Assembly: GCA_025351745.1 (NCBI GenBank)
Contig: JANXVI010000459.1
Coordinates: forward strand, 1-32,132
DNA length: 32,132 nucleotides
Direction: 5' to 3'
Origin: Rhodoferax sp.
GTDB taxonomy: Bacteria; Pseudomonadota; Gammaproteobacteria; Burkholderiales; Burkholderiaceae_C
Made by a program: the position numbers and the translations under genes
Shown: positions 16,741 through 24,834 of the stretch, one piece after another
Numbering within the stretch: position 1 is the stretch's first letter
How the letters are laid out: every line of letters begins with the position of its first letter
The notes under the pieces: model-generated
What the model was told of the DNA's origin: nothing
What the model saw: only the letters and a program-made list of their open reading frames with translations
Database searches by the model: none

Positions 16741-17925
16741 ATGAAAAAGACGCCCCTTACCCTCGCCGTGATATCCGCCCTTGTCGCACCACCAGTCTTT
16801 GCAGACGTGGAGGTCGGCCCCTTAACCATCTTCGGACACTTGCAACCCACACTGGAACTGGTGACCGTGACTGGCACCGCAACCCAGGCCGGAACCAATA
16901 GCAACAACAGCCAATCTCGCCTGAATGACAATGGCTCCAGTCTGGGCTTCAAGGGCAAATATGATCTGGAGGGTGGTGTGTTTGCGTTGGCGCAAATCGA
17001 TAGTCGCATCTTTGCCGGCAACGGGGGGAACACCTCGGATGACAAGGCGGAGTTCGGCACCCGCAACACCTTTGCCGGCATTGGTAGCGCCACGATGGGC
17101 ACGCTACGTATGGGCCGATATGACAATGCCTACAAGCTGGCAAGGCGTCAGATGTCCCCCACCATGGCCAGCCCCCTGAATGATGCCATTTCCGACTACA
17201 ACGCTGGCCAGATTCTGACCCGTATGGGCAATCGCTTGGGTGATGTAGTTGCCTACGAGTCGCCGGTGATGGGTGGTGTCAGCGTGCTTGCTAGTTGCAA
17301 CTTCGGAAAGGATGCCACCAACTCCATCAGTGGTGGCTCCGCCAACAACACTGCCGTCAATACAGTGGCTACGACGACCATGCCTCAACTTGCCCTGGGC
17401 CTGGGTTACGCTGTGGGCAACTTCAATGTCGGCGTAAGCTATACCAAAGTGGGCAATGCAAATTGGAAACTTGATAGCAGCAGCAGCGCCAAGGCCGTCA
17501 ACACAACCACGGGGGAGCAGAAGCTTGAAAGCTATCAGATCGGCGGTGAGTATCGGTTTGGTCACTTCTCCATCGGCGCGACTTCTGAGCGCGTCAGTTC
17601 CAGCTTGACCGGTGTGGGCGGTTTTGACCAGACGCAAGACAGCGTCGGTTTGATTGGCGGCTATGTAGATGGCCCATTGGAAGTGCAGCTGCGCTTCGCC
17701 CAAGCCTACGATGTCAGTGGAACAGGCGTCACCAACGCCGACACAGGGGCAACCCAGACCAGTCTGGGCGCCGAATACAAGATGAGCAAGAACTTGTCCT
17801 TGGTGGGCTCGGTCACCAATGTGAACAACGCGCGCAGCGCCAGTTACACCTCGTACACAGGCTTCCCTCTTGCCAAAGGCAACGGCATGAACATGGTCTC
17901 GCTGGGGATAAACGTGCGCTTCTAA
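16741..17925 (+). CDS. General trimeric porin (Omp32-like, Gram-negative porin family)
   Basis: This 394-residue outer-membrane channel has the signal peptide MKKTPLTLAVISALVAPPVFA followed by DVEVGPLTIFGHLQPTLELV. The blocks SRLNDNGSSLGFKGKYDLEGGVFALAQIDS and GTLRMGRYDNAYK are typical of betaproteobacterial 16-strand porins, including a basic RMGRYD stretch near the constriction. It ends in SLGINVRF with the terminal Phe needed for membrane assembly. Regulon box B lies upstream. Its native downstream terminator is now separated from the gene by an ISL3 insertion, so the mRNA may read into the transposase gene, which is in the same orientation. Confidence 0.92.
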   Translation: MKKTPLTLAVISALVAPPVFADVEVGPLTIFGHLQPTLELVTVTGTATQAGTNSNNSQSRLNDNGSSLGFKGKYDLEGGVFALAQIDSRIFAGNGGNTSDDKAEFGTRNTFAGIGSATMGTLRMGRYDNAYKLARRQMSPTMASPLNDAISDYNAGQILTRMGNRLGDVVAYESPVMGGVSVLASCNFGKDATNSISGGSANNTAVNTVATTTMPQLALGLGYAVGNFNVGVSYTKVGNANWKLDSSSSAKAVNTTTGEQKLESYQIGGEYRFGHFSIGATSERVSSSLTGVGGFDQTQDSVGLIGGYVDGPLEVQLRFAQAYDVSGTGVTNADTGATQTSLGAEYKMSKNLSLVGSVTNVNNARSASYTSYTGFPLAKGNGMNMVSLGINVRF

Positions 17926-17937
17926 AGTAAGATATTT

Positions 17938-19264
17938 GGTTCTCCGTCAATTCCACTGTGATTTTTTGCTCGCTGCGGGACAATCCAGTTTTTCAGAATT
18001 ATCAAGAACGACATGAAGGACACCGCGCTGTACGAACACCTTCTTGGACTGAAGACTCCGTGGTCGGTGAAGAAGGTCGACCTGTCGTTGGCAGACCAGC
18101 GTGTGGTGGTCCAAGTTGTTTTGAAGAAGGGCCAGGTGTGGGCTGACCCAACGGATGCGACCAAGAGGGCTCACGTCAATGGCTGGAGCGAACGCCAATG
18201 GCGCCATCTGGATACCTGCCAGTTTGAGACCGTCATCAAAGCACGTGTTCCGCAGCTCAAATACAGCGACGGCACGGTTGAGGAGTTGACCGTTCCCTGG
18301 GCCGAGCGCTACAGCCGGGTCACCACCATGATGGCCGGCTTTGTTATCAAGCTGCTTGAGGCCTGCCCTACCACGCAAGCCGTATGCACGCTCACCCGAC
18401 TGTCCTGGAGCACGGTCAACGCCATCATGGTCAGTGCCGTGGAGCGCGGCATGCTGCGTCGCACCGAGGAAGAGATTGCGTACCTTGGCATCGATGAGAA
18501 GAGTTCCGAGAGAGGCCACACCTACGCCAGCATCCTGACCGACATCGACCGCTCGCGGGTGCTGGACTTGGTGCCAGAAAGAAAGCTCGAAGCAGCGGTG
18601 GGTTTGTTGGAAACCCTCACGCCGACGCAGCGGGCGTCGGTCAAGGCGGTGGCCATGGACATGTGGCCGGCGTACATGAGTGCGGCAAGACTTTGCATGC
18701 CGCAGGCGGACATCGTGCACGACAAGTTTCACATCTCCAAGTACCTTGGCGAGGCAGTGGATGCGGTTCGACGCCAGGAGCACCGCAAGTTGTCCCAGGC
18801 AGGCACGTCGCCATTGACGGGCAGCAAGTGGGCTTGGCTGAAAAAGTATCCCGATGGGCGCAGTGCTGAAGCCATCTCGTTTCGGGCGTTGAACCAGCTC
18901 AACTTGAAAACCAGCCGGGCGTGGTGCATCAAGGAGAACTTCGCCCAGTTCTGGAGCTACAGCTACAGGGGAGCCGCCAAACGCTTCTTCAAGGCTTGGT
19001 CGAACAACGCCATGCGCAGCAAGTTGGAGCCAGTCAAAAAGGTTGTCAAGATGCTCAGGCGCCACGAAGAAGGGCTGCTCAACTTCAGCCAGCACAGAAT
19101 CAGCAATGCCTGCGCAGAGGGTTTCAACAGTGCCATCCAACTCATCAAGGCCAATGCCCGTGGGTTTCGCAACTTCACCAACTATCGGGCAAGAATTCTG
19201 TTTCATTGTGGCAAGTTGAACTTAGCGATGGCTTGAAAATTCACAGTGAATTCAACGAAGCTCC
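17938..19264 (+). mobile_element. Complete ISL3-family insertion sequence with perfect 8-bp target duplication
   Basis: The 1327-bp element is bounded by imperfect inverted repeats: GGTTCTCCGTCAATTCCACT from 17938 and, on the minus strand from 19264, GGAGCTTCGTTGAATTCACT, with 21 of 29 positions equal. The direct repeat AGATATTT at 17930-17937 and 19265-19272 is an exact 8-bp target duplication, as this family produces. It carries one transposase gene. The insertion point is 12 bases after the porin stop codon and before the porin/araC terminator. Confidence 0.95.
18013..19236 (+). CDS. ISL3-family transposase
   Basis: This 407-residue DDE transposase has Asp in YLGIDEKSSERGHTYASIL, Asp in VAMDMWPAYMSAA and Glu in SNACAEGFNSAIQLIKANARGFRN. 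Length and order are standard for ISL3 and the frame is intact. The Cys-rich zinc-binding N-terminal region seen in many relatives is not obvious here. The start ATG 18013 is the first Met of the frame. Its last 36 residues match the decayed copy at 5416-5526. Confidence 0.95.
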   Translation: MKDTALYEHLLGLKTPWSVKKVDLSLADQRVVVQVVLKKGQVWADPTDATKRAHVNGWSERQWRHLDTCQFETVIKARVPQLKYSDGTVEELTVPWAERYSRVTTMMAGFVIKLLEACPTTQAVCTLTRLSWSTVNAIMVSAVERGMLRRTEEEIAYLGIDEKSSERGHTYASILTDIDRSRVLDLVPERKLEAAVGLLETLTPTQRASVKAVAMDMWPAYMSAARLCMPQADIVHDKFHISKYLGEAVDAVRRQEHRKLSQAGTSPLTGSKWAWLKKYPDGRSAEAISFRALNQLNLKTSRAWCIKENFAQFWSYSYRGAAKRFFKAWSNNAMRSKLEPVKKVVKMLRRHEEGLLNFSQHRISNACAEGFNSAIQLIKANARGFRNFTNYRARILFHCGKLNLAMA

Positions 19265-19290
19265 AGATATTTGAAGCGCTGCAGTTAAAA

Positions 19291-19320
19291 GGCCCCAAGC
19301 TATGCTCGGGGCTCTTTTTT
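19291..19320. terminator. Intrinsic terminator between porin/ISL3 and araC-type gene
   Basis: GCCCCAAGC and GCTCGGGGC form a stem with one mismatch around TAT, followed on the plus strand by TCTTTTTT. The stem overlaps the last codons of the convergent regulator gene. Before the ISL3 insertion it would have stood about 50 bases after the porin stop codon. Confidence 0.8.
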
Positions 19321-20262
19321 GTTCAGGGATTCTTTGGTCTGGCTAGGCTGTTGTTGGGCAGAAATCCGGAATTGGCTGGGAGATTGACCGACTTCCTTGC
19401 GGAAAAAACGCGTGAAGTACGCCGCATCCGAGAAGCCCAGCCAATACGCTATCTGCTCCATGGTCATGTCGCCAAAAATAAGGTTGCGCTTGGCCTCGGT
19501 GATGAGGCGCGCATGAATCATTTTGATAGGGCTTTGCGCCGTGGCAGCAGTGCAGGCCGCACGCAGTTGCACAAGCGATACTGCCAGCATTGAGGCATAG
19601 TCTTGCAACTGCAAGTTCTCGCGATAGTGCAGATCAATCAACTCACGAAAGCGATCAGCCAGGCGGGTTTCACTGCGCGTCGCACCCGCATCATGGAGTT
19701 GATCGAGATGGGTTTCGCGAGCCAGAATGAGCAGGAGCGAGGTAAGAAGCGCTTCCGTCCCAACAACATGACCGATTGTCTTGGACGTAACTTCACGCTC
19801 CAGCCGCATTATCAGGTTGTAGGACTCCGTTGCAGCCTCCAGTGGGAGCGGAATCACCCGGGGCAGCGCCCACAGTTGGATGAACTCGCGGAGTCTAGCG
19901 TTGACCTGCGTCAAATACGCGACTTCAATCGTCACTACCCAGCGGTCAATATCGTCCTCGTAGTCAAGACCATGCACGCTTTCAGTTGGCAGCAATAGAG
20001 CACAGGGGCCTTCAAAGGGCATGCCGTTGCCCTCAAGATTCATCACGCCGCGACCGCTGCGGACAAATATCACCTGCCCGTAGTCGGGATGCGCATGCGG
20101 CGCTGTTCGCCAACGGCCGCGGTCGGTGACATGCCCGACATTTACAAACCAGGATTCTTGTTTCTCGGGGCGTTCAACATACAGACGAACTTTGGGAACC
20201 GTAACCGGAGCCGCCTTGTTGTGCGGGTAGCGTTGATTCTTGATCATCGCAGTGTTTGTCAT
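19300..20262 (-). CDS. AraC-family transcriptional regulator (HpaA/PobR-like)
   Basis: This 320-residue regulator has an N-terminal cupin-like effector domain. HAHPDYGQVIFVRSGRGVMNLEGN and the following CALLLPTESVHGLDYEDDIDRWV resemble the HpaA/PobR group that responds to aromatic acids. The C-terminal AraC domain has two helix-turn-helix units, the second reading MTMEQIAYWLGFSDAAYFTRFFRKEVGQSPSQFR. It is divergent from the nine-gene operon; the 210-bp gap holds regulon box C about 80 bases from the araC start. It is the only transcription factor near the cluster and the simplest candidate to bind all four boxes, probably as an aromatic-acid-dependent activator. Confidence 0.92.
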   Translation of the reverse strand: MTNTAMIKNQRYPHNKAAPVTVPKVRLYVERPEKQESWFVNVGHVTDRGRWRTAPHAHPDYGQVIFVRSGRGVMNLEGNGMPFEGPCALLLPTESVHGLDYEDDIDRWVVTIEVAYLTQVNARLREFIQLWALPRVIPLPLEAATESYNLIMRLEREVTSKTIGHVVGTEALLTSLLLILARETHLDQLHDAGATRSETRLADRFRELIDLHYRENLQLQDYASMLAVSLVQLRAACTAATAQSPIKMIHARLITEAKRNLIFGDMTMEQIAYWLGFSDAAYFTRFFRKEVGQSPSQFRISAQQQPSQTKESLNKKEPRA

Positions 20263-20340
20263 GAAATGTCTCTTTAGGCCGAATGGTACTTCTTTAATGG
20301 AATGCGTGGCACAGGAGATTCACCACCCGCGAAAAAAATG

Positions 20341-20392
20341 CCAGTGAATCTACTTTTTGTGTAGAGGCATGCGACCCGGCATCTCATATTCT
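20341..20392 (+). promoter_or_regulatory. Regulon box copy C with promoter (nine-gene operon)
   Basis: CCAGTGAATC at 20341, five bases, TTTGTGTAGAGGCA (20356-20369), 17 bases, then TATTCT (20387-20392). It is preceded by AAAAAAATG as in copies B and D. It sits in the intergenic region between the araC-type gene and the catabolic operon, about 80 bases before the TTG start at 20473. Confidence 0.82.
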
Positions 20393-20416
20393 TCTACCCC
20401 ATCCAGACACTGATTC

Positions 20417-20431
20417 CTGTTGTTACAACAG
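20417..20431. repeat. Perfect inverted repeat in the operon leader
   Basis: CTGTTGT and ACAACAG form 7-bp arms around a single T. It is about 25 bases downstream of the -10 hexamer of box C, so it could be a second operator (for example a repressor site) or a small leader hairpin. Confidence 0.4.
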
Positions 20432-20472
20432 TCACCCAGTCGCAGGCAAGAGAAATTCAAAGGAGAACACAG

Positions 20473-21447
20473 TTGGCAAAGAAAGTCCCGCTCAAAATTG
20501 CAATAGCAGAGCACCCGCATACCTCAGCCATTCGCAATGGATCTATTCCTATCGAAGGCGTGGATGCCGAATTCATCACGGTCCAGCCACAGATTGGTGC
20601 GTTCCGCCGAATGGTCCGTGACGTTGAATTTGACGTTTGCGAATTGGCACCCACTACTTACATCATCGCCCGCGCCTATGGCGCTCCTTTCGTCGGTTTA
20701 CCCATTTTTGTTGTGCGGCGGTTCCACCATAGTGGGCTGCTGGTGCGGCCTGACGCGGGCGTAAAAATTCCGAAAGACCTGGAAGGAAAACGGGTCGGCG
20801 TGCGTGCTTATTCGGTAACCACTGGTGTGTGGACGCGCCAAGTGCTGATTGATGAATTCGGGCTTGATTCTTCCAAGGTCACCTGGGTTGTGGATGACGA
20901 GGAGCATGTTACGCAACTCAAACTACCGTCAAACGTTATCCATGCACCAAAGGGCAGCTCGCTGGCCGAAATGATGGCCAACGGGGAGTTGTCGGCTGGC
21001 TTCGCTGCGGCAGCCGGCATTGGCCGAACTGGTGCGCCCACGGGTGGATGGAAAGAGGTGGAGGCCGACTATCCCGATCTGCTGCCCAATGCAGTTGAAA
21101 TTGAGACCGAGTACTACGCCCGCACGGGTGTGTATCCAATGCACGGGACTATTGTTGTCAAGGACTCGGTGCTTGCCGAGAATCCATGGATCGCCAAGTC
21201 CATCTTCGATGCCTTCGCTCAGGCGAAGAAAGAGTGGTTGCTGCGTCTCGACGCCGGCGAGGCCACGAGTGCAAGCGATAAGAAGTACCTGGATTTGCGC
21301 AAGATCGTAGGGCACGATCCGCTGCCCTACGGCTTGAAAGAAAACCTCAAGACTATCGAGACACTCGAAGCCACCGCGTTCAAGCAAGGGCTGACACCGC
21401 GCCGCATGTCTGTGGCTGAACTATTCGTGGACCCTTTGGCAAACTAA
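20473..21447 (+). CDS. 4,5-dihydroxyphthalate decarboxylase-like protein (Pht5 family), paralogue 1
   Basis: The 324-residue protein has the periplasmic-binding-protein fold used by Pht5-type decarboxylases, which remove a carboxyl group from dihydroxyphthalate. It starts LKIAIAEHPHTSAIRNGSIPIEGVDAEFITVQP and has the family blocks DVCELAPTTYIIARAYGAPFVGLPIFVVRRFHHSGLLV and DLEGKRVGVRAYSVTTGVWTRQVLIDEFG. No signal peptide is present, which favours a cytoplasmic enzyme over a transport receptor. The TTG start at 20473 is supported by AAAGGAGA eight bases upstream; no suitable ATG is near. It is the first gene of the operon and is paralogous to the gene at 28295. Substrate unknown. Confidence 0.85.
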   Translation: MAKKVPLKIAIAEHPHTSAIRNGSIPIEGVDAEFITVQPQIGAFRRMVRDVEFDVCELAPTTYIIARAYGAPFVGLPIFVVRRFHHSGLLVRPDAGVKIPKDLEGKRVGVRAYSVTTGVWTRQVLIDEFGLDSSKVTWVVDDEEHVTQLKLPSNVIHAPKGSSLAEMMANGELSAGFAAAAGIGRTGAPTGGWKEVEADYPDLLPNAVEIETEYYARTGVYPMHGTIVVKDSVLAENPWIAKSIFDAFAQAKKEWLLRLDAGEATSASDKKYLDLRKIVGHDPLPYGLKENLKTIETLEATAFKQGLTPRRMSVAELFVDPLAN

Positions 21448-21463
21448 CCCTCCGGAAAAGAAA

Positions 21464-22489
21464 ATGATTATTGATTGCCACGGCCATTTCACGACCGTTC
21501 CCACCTCATTCCGCAACTGGCGGGCCAAACAGGTCGAATTCGCCAACGACCCGGTCAACGCCCCGAAGCGCGCGGCAGCGAATGTGTCAGACGATGAGAT
21601 TCGGGAGGGCGTCGGCAATGGGCAGCTCAAGCTGCAGCAAGAGCGTGGCAGCGATTTGACATTGTTCTCACCGATTGCCGGCCTGATGAGTCACCACCTT
21701 GGCAACGAGCGCACCAGTATCGAATGGGCTGAAGTGTCGAATGATCTTGTGCGCCGTGTTTGCGATATGTATCCCGACAATTTTGTGCCGGTTTGCCAGC
21801 TGCCGCAATCGCCCTCAGCGCCGCCTAAGAACTCTATTTCCGAGTTGCGTCGTTGCATTGAGGAATTGGGCTTTGTGGGCTGCAACCTTAACCCTGATCC
21901 TACTGGCGGCTACTGGACGGGCACGCCCATGACTGACCGCGAGTGGTATCCCCTCTACGAAACTTTGTGTGAGTTGGATGTACCCGCAATGATCCACGTG
22001 GCAGCCTCTTGCAACCCTTGCTTCCACGGCACCGGCGCACACTATCTGAATGCCGACACCGCTGTGTTTATGCAAGTGCTCCAGTCCGACTTGTTCAAGG
22101 ACTTCCCGACACTGCGCTTTGTCATTCCGCACGGTGGCGGTGCTGTGCCCTATCACTGGGGGCGCTACCGCGGCATGTCATTGGAAATGCGTGACAGGCC
22201 GCTAGAGGGTTTGCTGAACAACATCTTCTTTGATACCTGTGTCTACCACCATCCGGGTGTCGAGTTGCTGACCAAGGTCGTGCCGACCGACAACGTACTT
22301 TTTGGATCGGAAATGATCGGGGCAGTGCGCGGCAAGGATCCTGCCAATGGTCAATATTTTGACGACACCAAGCGTTACATCGACAGTTGCACAGCATTGA
22401 CGGGCGAGGACCGTTTCAAGATTTTCGAAGGCAATGTGCGTCGCGTCTACCCGAGGCTGGATGCGCATCTGAAAGCGCGCGGCAAATAA
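21464..22489 (+). CDS. LigJ-like 4-oxalomesaconate hydratase (amidohydrolase superfamily)
   Basis: The 341-residue protein matches LigJ, which hydrates 4-oxalomesaconate to 4-carboxy-4-hydroxy-2-oxoadipate in the protocatechuate/gallate 4,5-cleavage pathway. It begins MIIDCHGHFTTVP with the metal ligands His6 and His8. His178 (MIHVAAS) and His223 (IPHGGGAVPYHWGR) are at the positions I recall from LigJ, and FGSEMIG carries Glu283 where most amidohydrolases have Asp and LigJ has Glu. NLNPDPTGGYWTG and REWYPLYETLCELD are also LigJ-like. Sixteen bases separate it from the upstream gene. The exact substrate could be a close analogue of oxalomesaconate. Confidence 0.82.
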   Translation: MIIDCHGHFTTVPTSFRNWRAKQVEFANDPVNAPKRAAANVSDDEIREGVGNGQLKLQQERGSDLTLFSPIAGLMSHHLGNERTSIEWAEVSNDLVRRVCDMYPDNFVPVCQLPQSPSAPPKNSISELRRCIEELGFVGCNLNPDPTGGYWTGTPMTDREWYPLYETLCELDVPAMIHVAASCNPCFHGTGAHYLNADTAVFMQVLQSDLFKDFPTLRFVIPHGGGAVPYHWGRYRGMSLEMRDRPLEGLLNNIFFDTCVYHHPGVELLTKVVPTDNVLFGSEMIGAVRGKDPANGQYFDDTKRYIDSCTALTGEDRFKIFEGNVRRVYPRLDAHLKARGK

Positions 22490-22536
22490 CACGGCTCAGG
22501 CCGCATGCAATTCGAAAGCAGAGAAGCAAGACACCC

Positions 22537-23388
22537 ATGACTCATCCATTCATTGACATCCATCCCCACATCATCTCCGACGACGAGGGTCGCTATCCTC
22601 CGGCGCCGTTGTTCGGAAAGCGCTCGGACTGGTCGCATGAGAGACCCAGTACGGTTGAATCGCTGATTGCCGCGATGGATGCCGCGGGAGTTGCCAAGGC
22701 AGCAGTGGTCCATTCATCCACGACCTACGGGTTTGACAACGCTTATGTCGTCGACGGTTGCAATAAGTATTCTGATCGCCTCGTTGCAGTGGGTTCTGTT
22801 GACATGCTGGATGACAACGTTTGCGCCGTCATTCGCGGCTGGGCCGATAGGCGGCTATCGGGTCTGCGCATCTTTACCGGCGGCTCTACTAAGGATTTTG
22901 ATCCTAGCGAACTGAACGATCCGCGCTCCTTCAAGGCTTGGGATCTGTTGGGGGAGCTGGGCTTGCCCATGTGTATCCAAACCGGACCGGTCGGGCTTCC
23001 ACAGGTTGCAGTACTTGCAAAAAAGTTCTCGAATGTAAACATCATCCTCGATCACCTTGGCCGCCCCGACGTACTCGATGGCGCGCCGTACGCGAAGGCC
23101 GCAAGCTTGTTCGAGCTGGCCGACGTGCCGAACATCTACCTCAAACTAACACCGCGCATCTTTGACGATGTGAAGAAGGAAAAGGCGAGCGCTGAAACCT
23201 TCTTTTCGCGTGTGGCAGCCGCTTTCGGTGCAGGACGGATGGCCTGGGGCTCTAATTTTCCAACCTCACCGGGCGCGCTGTCTGAGATCCTTGCGACCGC
23301 ACAGGCGGGACTGGCAAGCTTGGGTGAAGAAGACCGTTCGTGGATATTTGGCAAAACTGCGCAGCACTTGTACCCAGCCTTGGCTTGA
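22537..23388 (+). CDS. Amidohydrolase_2-family hydrolase/lactonase (possible LigI-like role)
   Basis: This 283-residue TIM-barrel protein starts MTHPFIDIHPHIISDDEG; the ATG at 22537 gives the normal N terminus DIHPH (His9, His11), while the frame stays open upstream without meaning. Further blocks are NIILDHLGRPDV, as in PDC lactonase (LigI) and related hydrolases, and MAWGSNFPTSPG near residue 240. The last block normally reads GSDFP or GTDWP, so the catalytic Asp position is Asn here. In a ring-cleavage operon the obvious role is to open a pyrone or lactone such as 2-pyrone-4,6-dicarboxylate, or to decarboxylate an aromatic acid. Superfamily is certain, reaction is not. Confidence 0.75.
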   Translation: MTHPFIDIHPHIISDDEGRYPPAPLFGKRSDWSHERPSTVESLIAAMDAAGVAKAAVVHSSTTYGFDNAYVVDGCNKYSDRLVAVGSVDMLDDNVCAVIRGWADRRLSGLRIFTGGSTKDFDPSELNDPRSFKAWDLLGELGLPMCIQTGPVGLPQVAVLAKKFSNVNIILDHLGRPDVLDGAPYAKAASLFELADVPNIYLKLTPRIFDDVKKEKASAETFFSRVAAAFGAGRMAWGSNFPTSPGALSEILATAQAGLASLGEEDRSWIFGKTAQHLYPALA

Positions 23389-23471
23389 GCGCTCCGAAGC
23401 ACAAGGAAGTCGGTTGGGGCTCCTTGGCTGGACGCGAATCAGAGTTGAATAAAAAATAATGAGAGAGACAA

Positions 23472-24734
23472 ATGGAAACAAAAAACTTGAAACGATCAGG
23501 GGCGGTAAACCCCTGGAGCATCCTGGCGCTTCTTACGGTCGGGCTGTTGATTTCCTTTGTTGATCGGACAAGTCTTTCTTCTGCGCTGGCGGACAAGAGC
23601 TTCGTTCAAGAATTCGCATTGACCAGCGTTGAGCGTGGCTGGCTCAACTCCGCCTTCTTTTGGTCCTATGGTCTGCTCCAGATGCCCATGGGTTGGCTGG
23701 TTGATCGCTACGGCGTGAAGTGGCCTTATACCGTCTGCTTTTTGTTGTGGTGCATTGCGGCAGCGCTCACCGGCATGGTGACAGCTCTTGGGGCCTTGAT
23801 TGTGATGCGGTTGATCATCGGCGCGGCCGAGGCCGTCGTGATTCCAGCCAGCTACCGGTGGCTCGGTAATAACTTCGACGAGAGCCAAAAAGGCCTGGCA
23901 GTTGGCATATTTGCGATGGGTGGCAAGTTTGGTCCCGCGATCGGTGCGCCCATCGCTGCCTGGATTATCGTCAACTATTCGTGGCAGATCATGTTTATTG
24001 CGACCGGCCTTGTCGGGATGATCTGGTTGGCTCCATGGTTGCTGATGGTCCGGAATGACTTTCCTTCCAAGGCGGAGCTTGCGGTGGCAAAGCGCCGTGC
24101 CTCCTCTGTATCGCTCGCAAGCCTTTTAACCAGTCCGGTTGTCTGGGGTGGGATGGTCAACAATTTTTGTTACGGCTATTTCACGTTCTATTGCATGACC
24201 TGGATGCCCGCCTATCTGGTGGAGCAACGCGGCCTGTCTCTGGAAAAGTCCGGGCTCTATACCTTCTTCAGTTTTGCCGGAATAGCAATAGTAGCGACCC
24301 TCGCCGGATGGGCGGCAGACCGGATCATTGCACGTGGCCACGATGCCGTCTTTGTACGCAAAGCGTTTATCGTCGCGGGCTTTATTGGGGGCAGCTCCGT
24401 TCTGCTGGGGGTCTTTGCGCAATCTCTCGAGATGGCCTTGTTTTGGAACGTGCGCTCGCTCTCGCTTTTGGGACTCGTCACGGCGAACAATCTTGCGTTG
24501 TGCAAACTGACCCTGATCCCCAAGCAGGCGATCGGATTGAACACTGGTGTGCAGCAGGTTGCAACCAGTCTTGCGGGCGGTGTGTCTGCTAGCCTTTCGG
24601 GTTGGTTGCTCCACGCCAGTGGTAGCTACGACCTACCCATGATGGTGATCTTTGCCTTCTTGTTGATTGGTGCTACCAGCACCGTGATCCTGCTCCAACG
24701 CAAATGGGCGCCCAAGATCACCGAATCACCGTAG
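23472..24734 (+). CDS. MFS transporter, anion:cation symporter (ACS) type
   Basis: This 420-residue permease has about twelve membrane helices. NPWSILALLTVGLLISFVDRTSLSSALA, WLNSAFFWSYGLLQMPMGWLVDRYGVKWPY and EAVVIPASYRWLGNNFDESQKG are the standard blocks of the ACS family, which takes up organic anions including phthalate, glucarate and aromatic acids. The DRYGVKWPY motif is the loop 2-3 signature. A GAGAGA ribosome binding site precedes ATG 23472. In mid-operon position it is the most likely cytoplasmic-membrane importer of the pathway substrate. Confidence 0.92.
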   Translation: METKNLKRSGAVNPWSILALLTVGLLISFVDRTSLSSALADKSFVQEFALTSVERGWLNSAFFWSYGLLQMPMGWLVDRYGVKWPYTVCFLLWCIAAALTGMVTALGALIVMRLIIGAAEAVVIPASYRWLGNNFDESQKGLAVGIFAMGGKFGPAIGAPIAAWIIVNYSWQIMFIATGLVGMIWLAPWLLMVRNDFPSKAELAVAKRRASSVSLASLLTSPVVWGGMVNNFCYGYFTFYCMTWMPAYLVEQRGLSLEKSGLYTFFSFAGIAIVATLAGWAADRIIARGHDAVFVRKAFIVAGFIGGSSVLLGVFAQSLEMALFWNVRSLSLLGLVTANNLALCKLTLIPKQAIGLNTGVQQVATSLAGGVSASLSGWLLHASGSYDLPMMVIFAFLLIGATSTVILLQRKWAPKITESP

Positions 24735-24834
24735 CCCGTCGGAAAAAAGAGCGGTCGGTTGCATCGTTGCTTCGCATCACGGCGACTCTTGGATGCACCT
24801 ACTTTGTTGAACATATCAAGTTGCTGAGGAACAC

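Noticed and set aside
17947..19206. 419-residue minus-strand frame across the ISL3 element.
   Set aside because: Antisense to the intact ISL3 transposase, with no recognisable domain.
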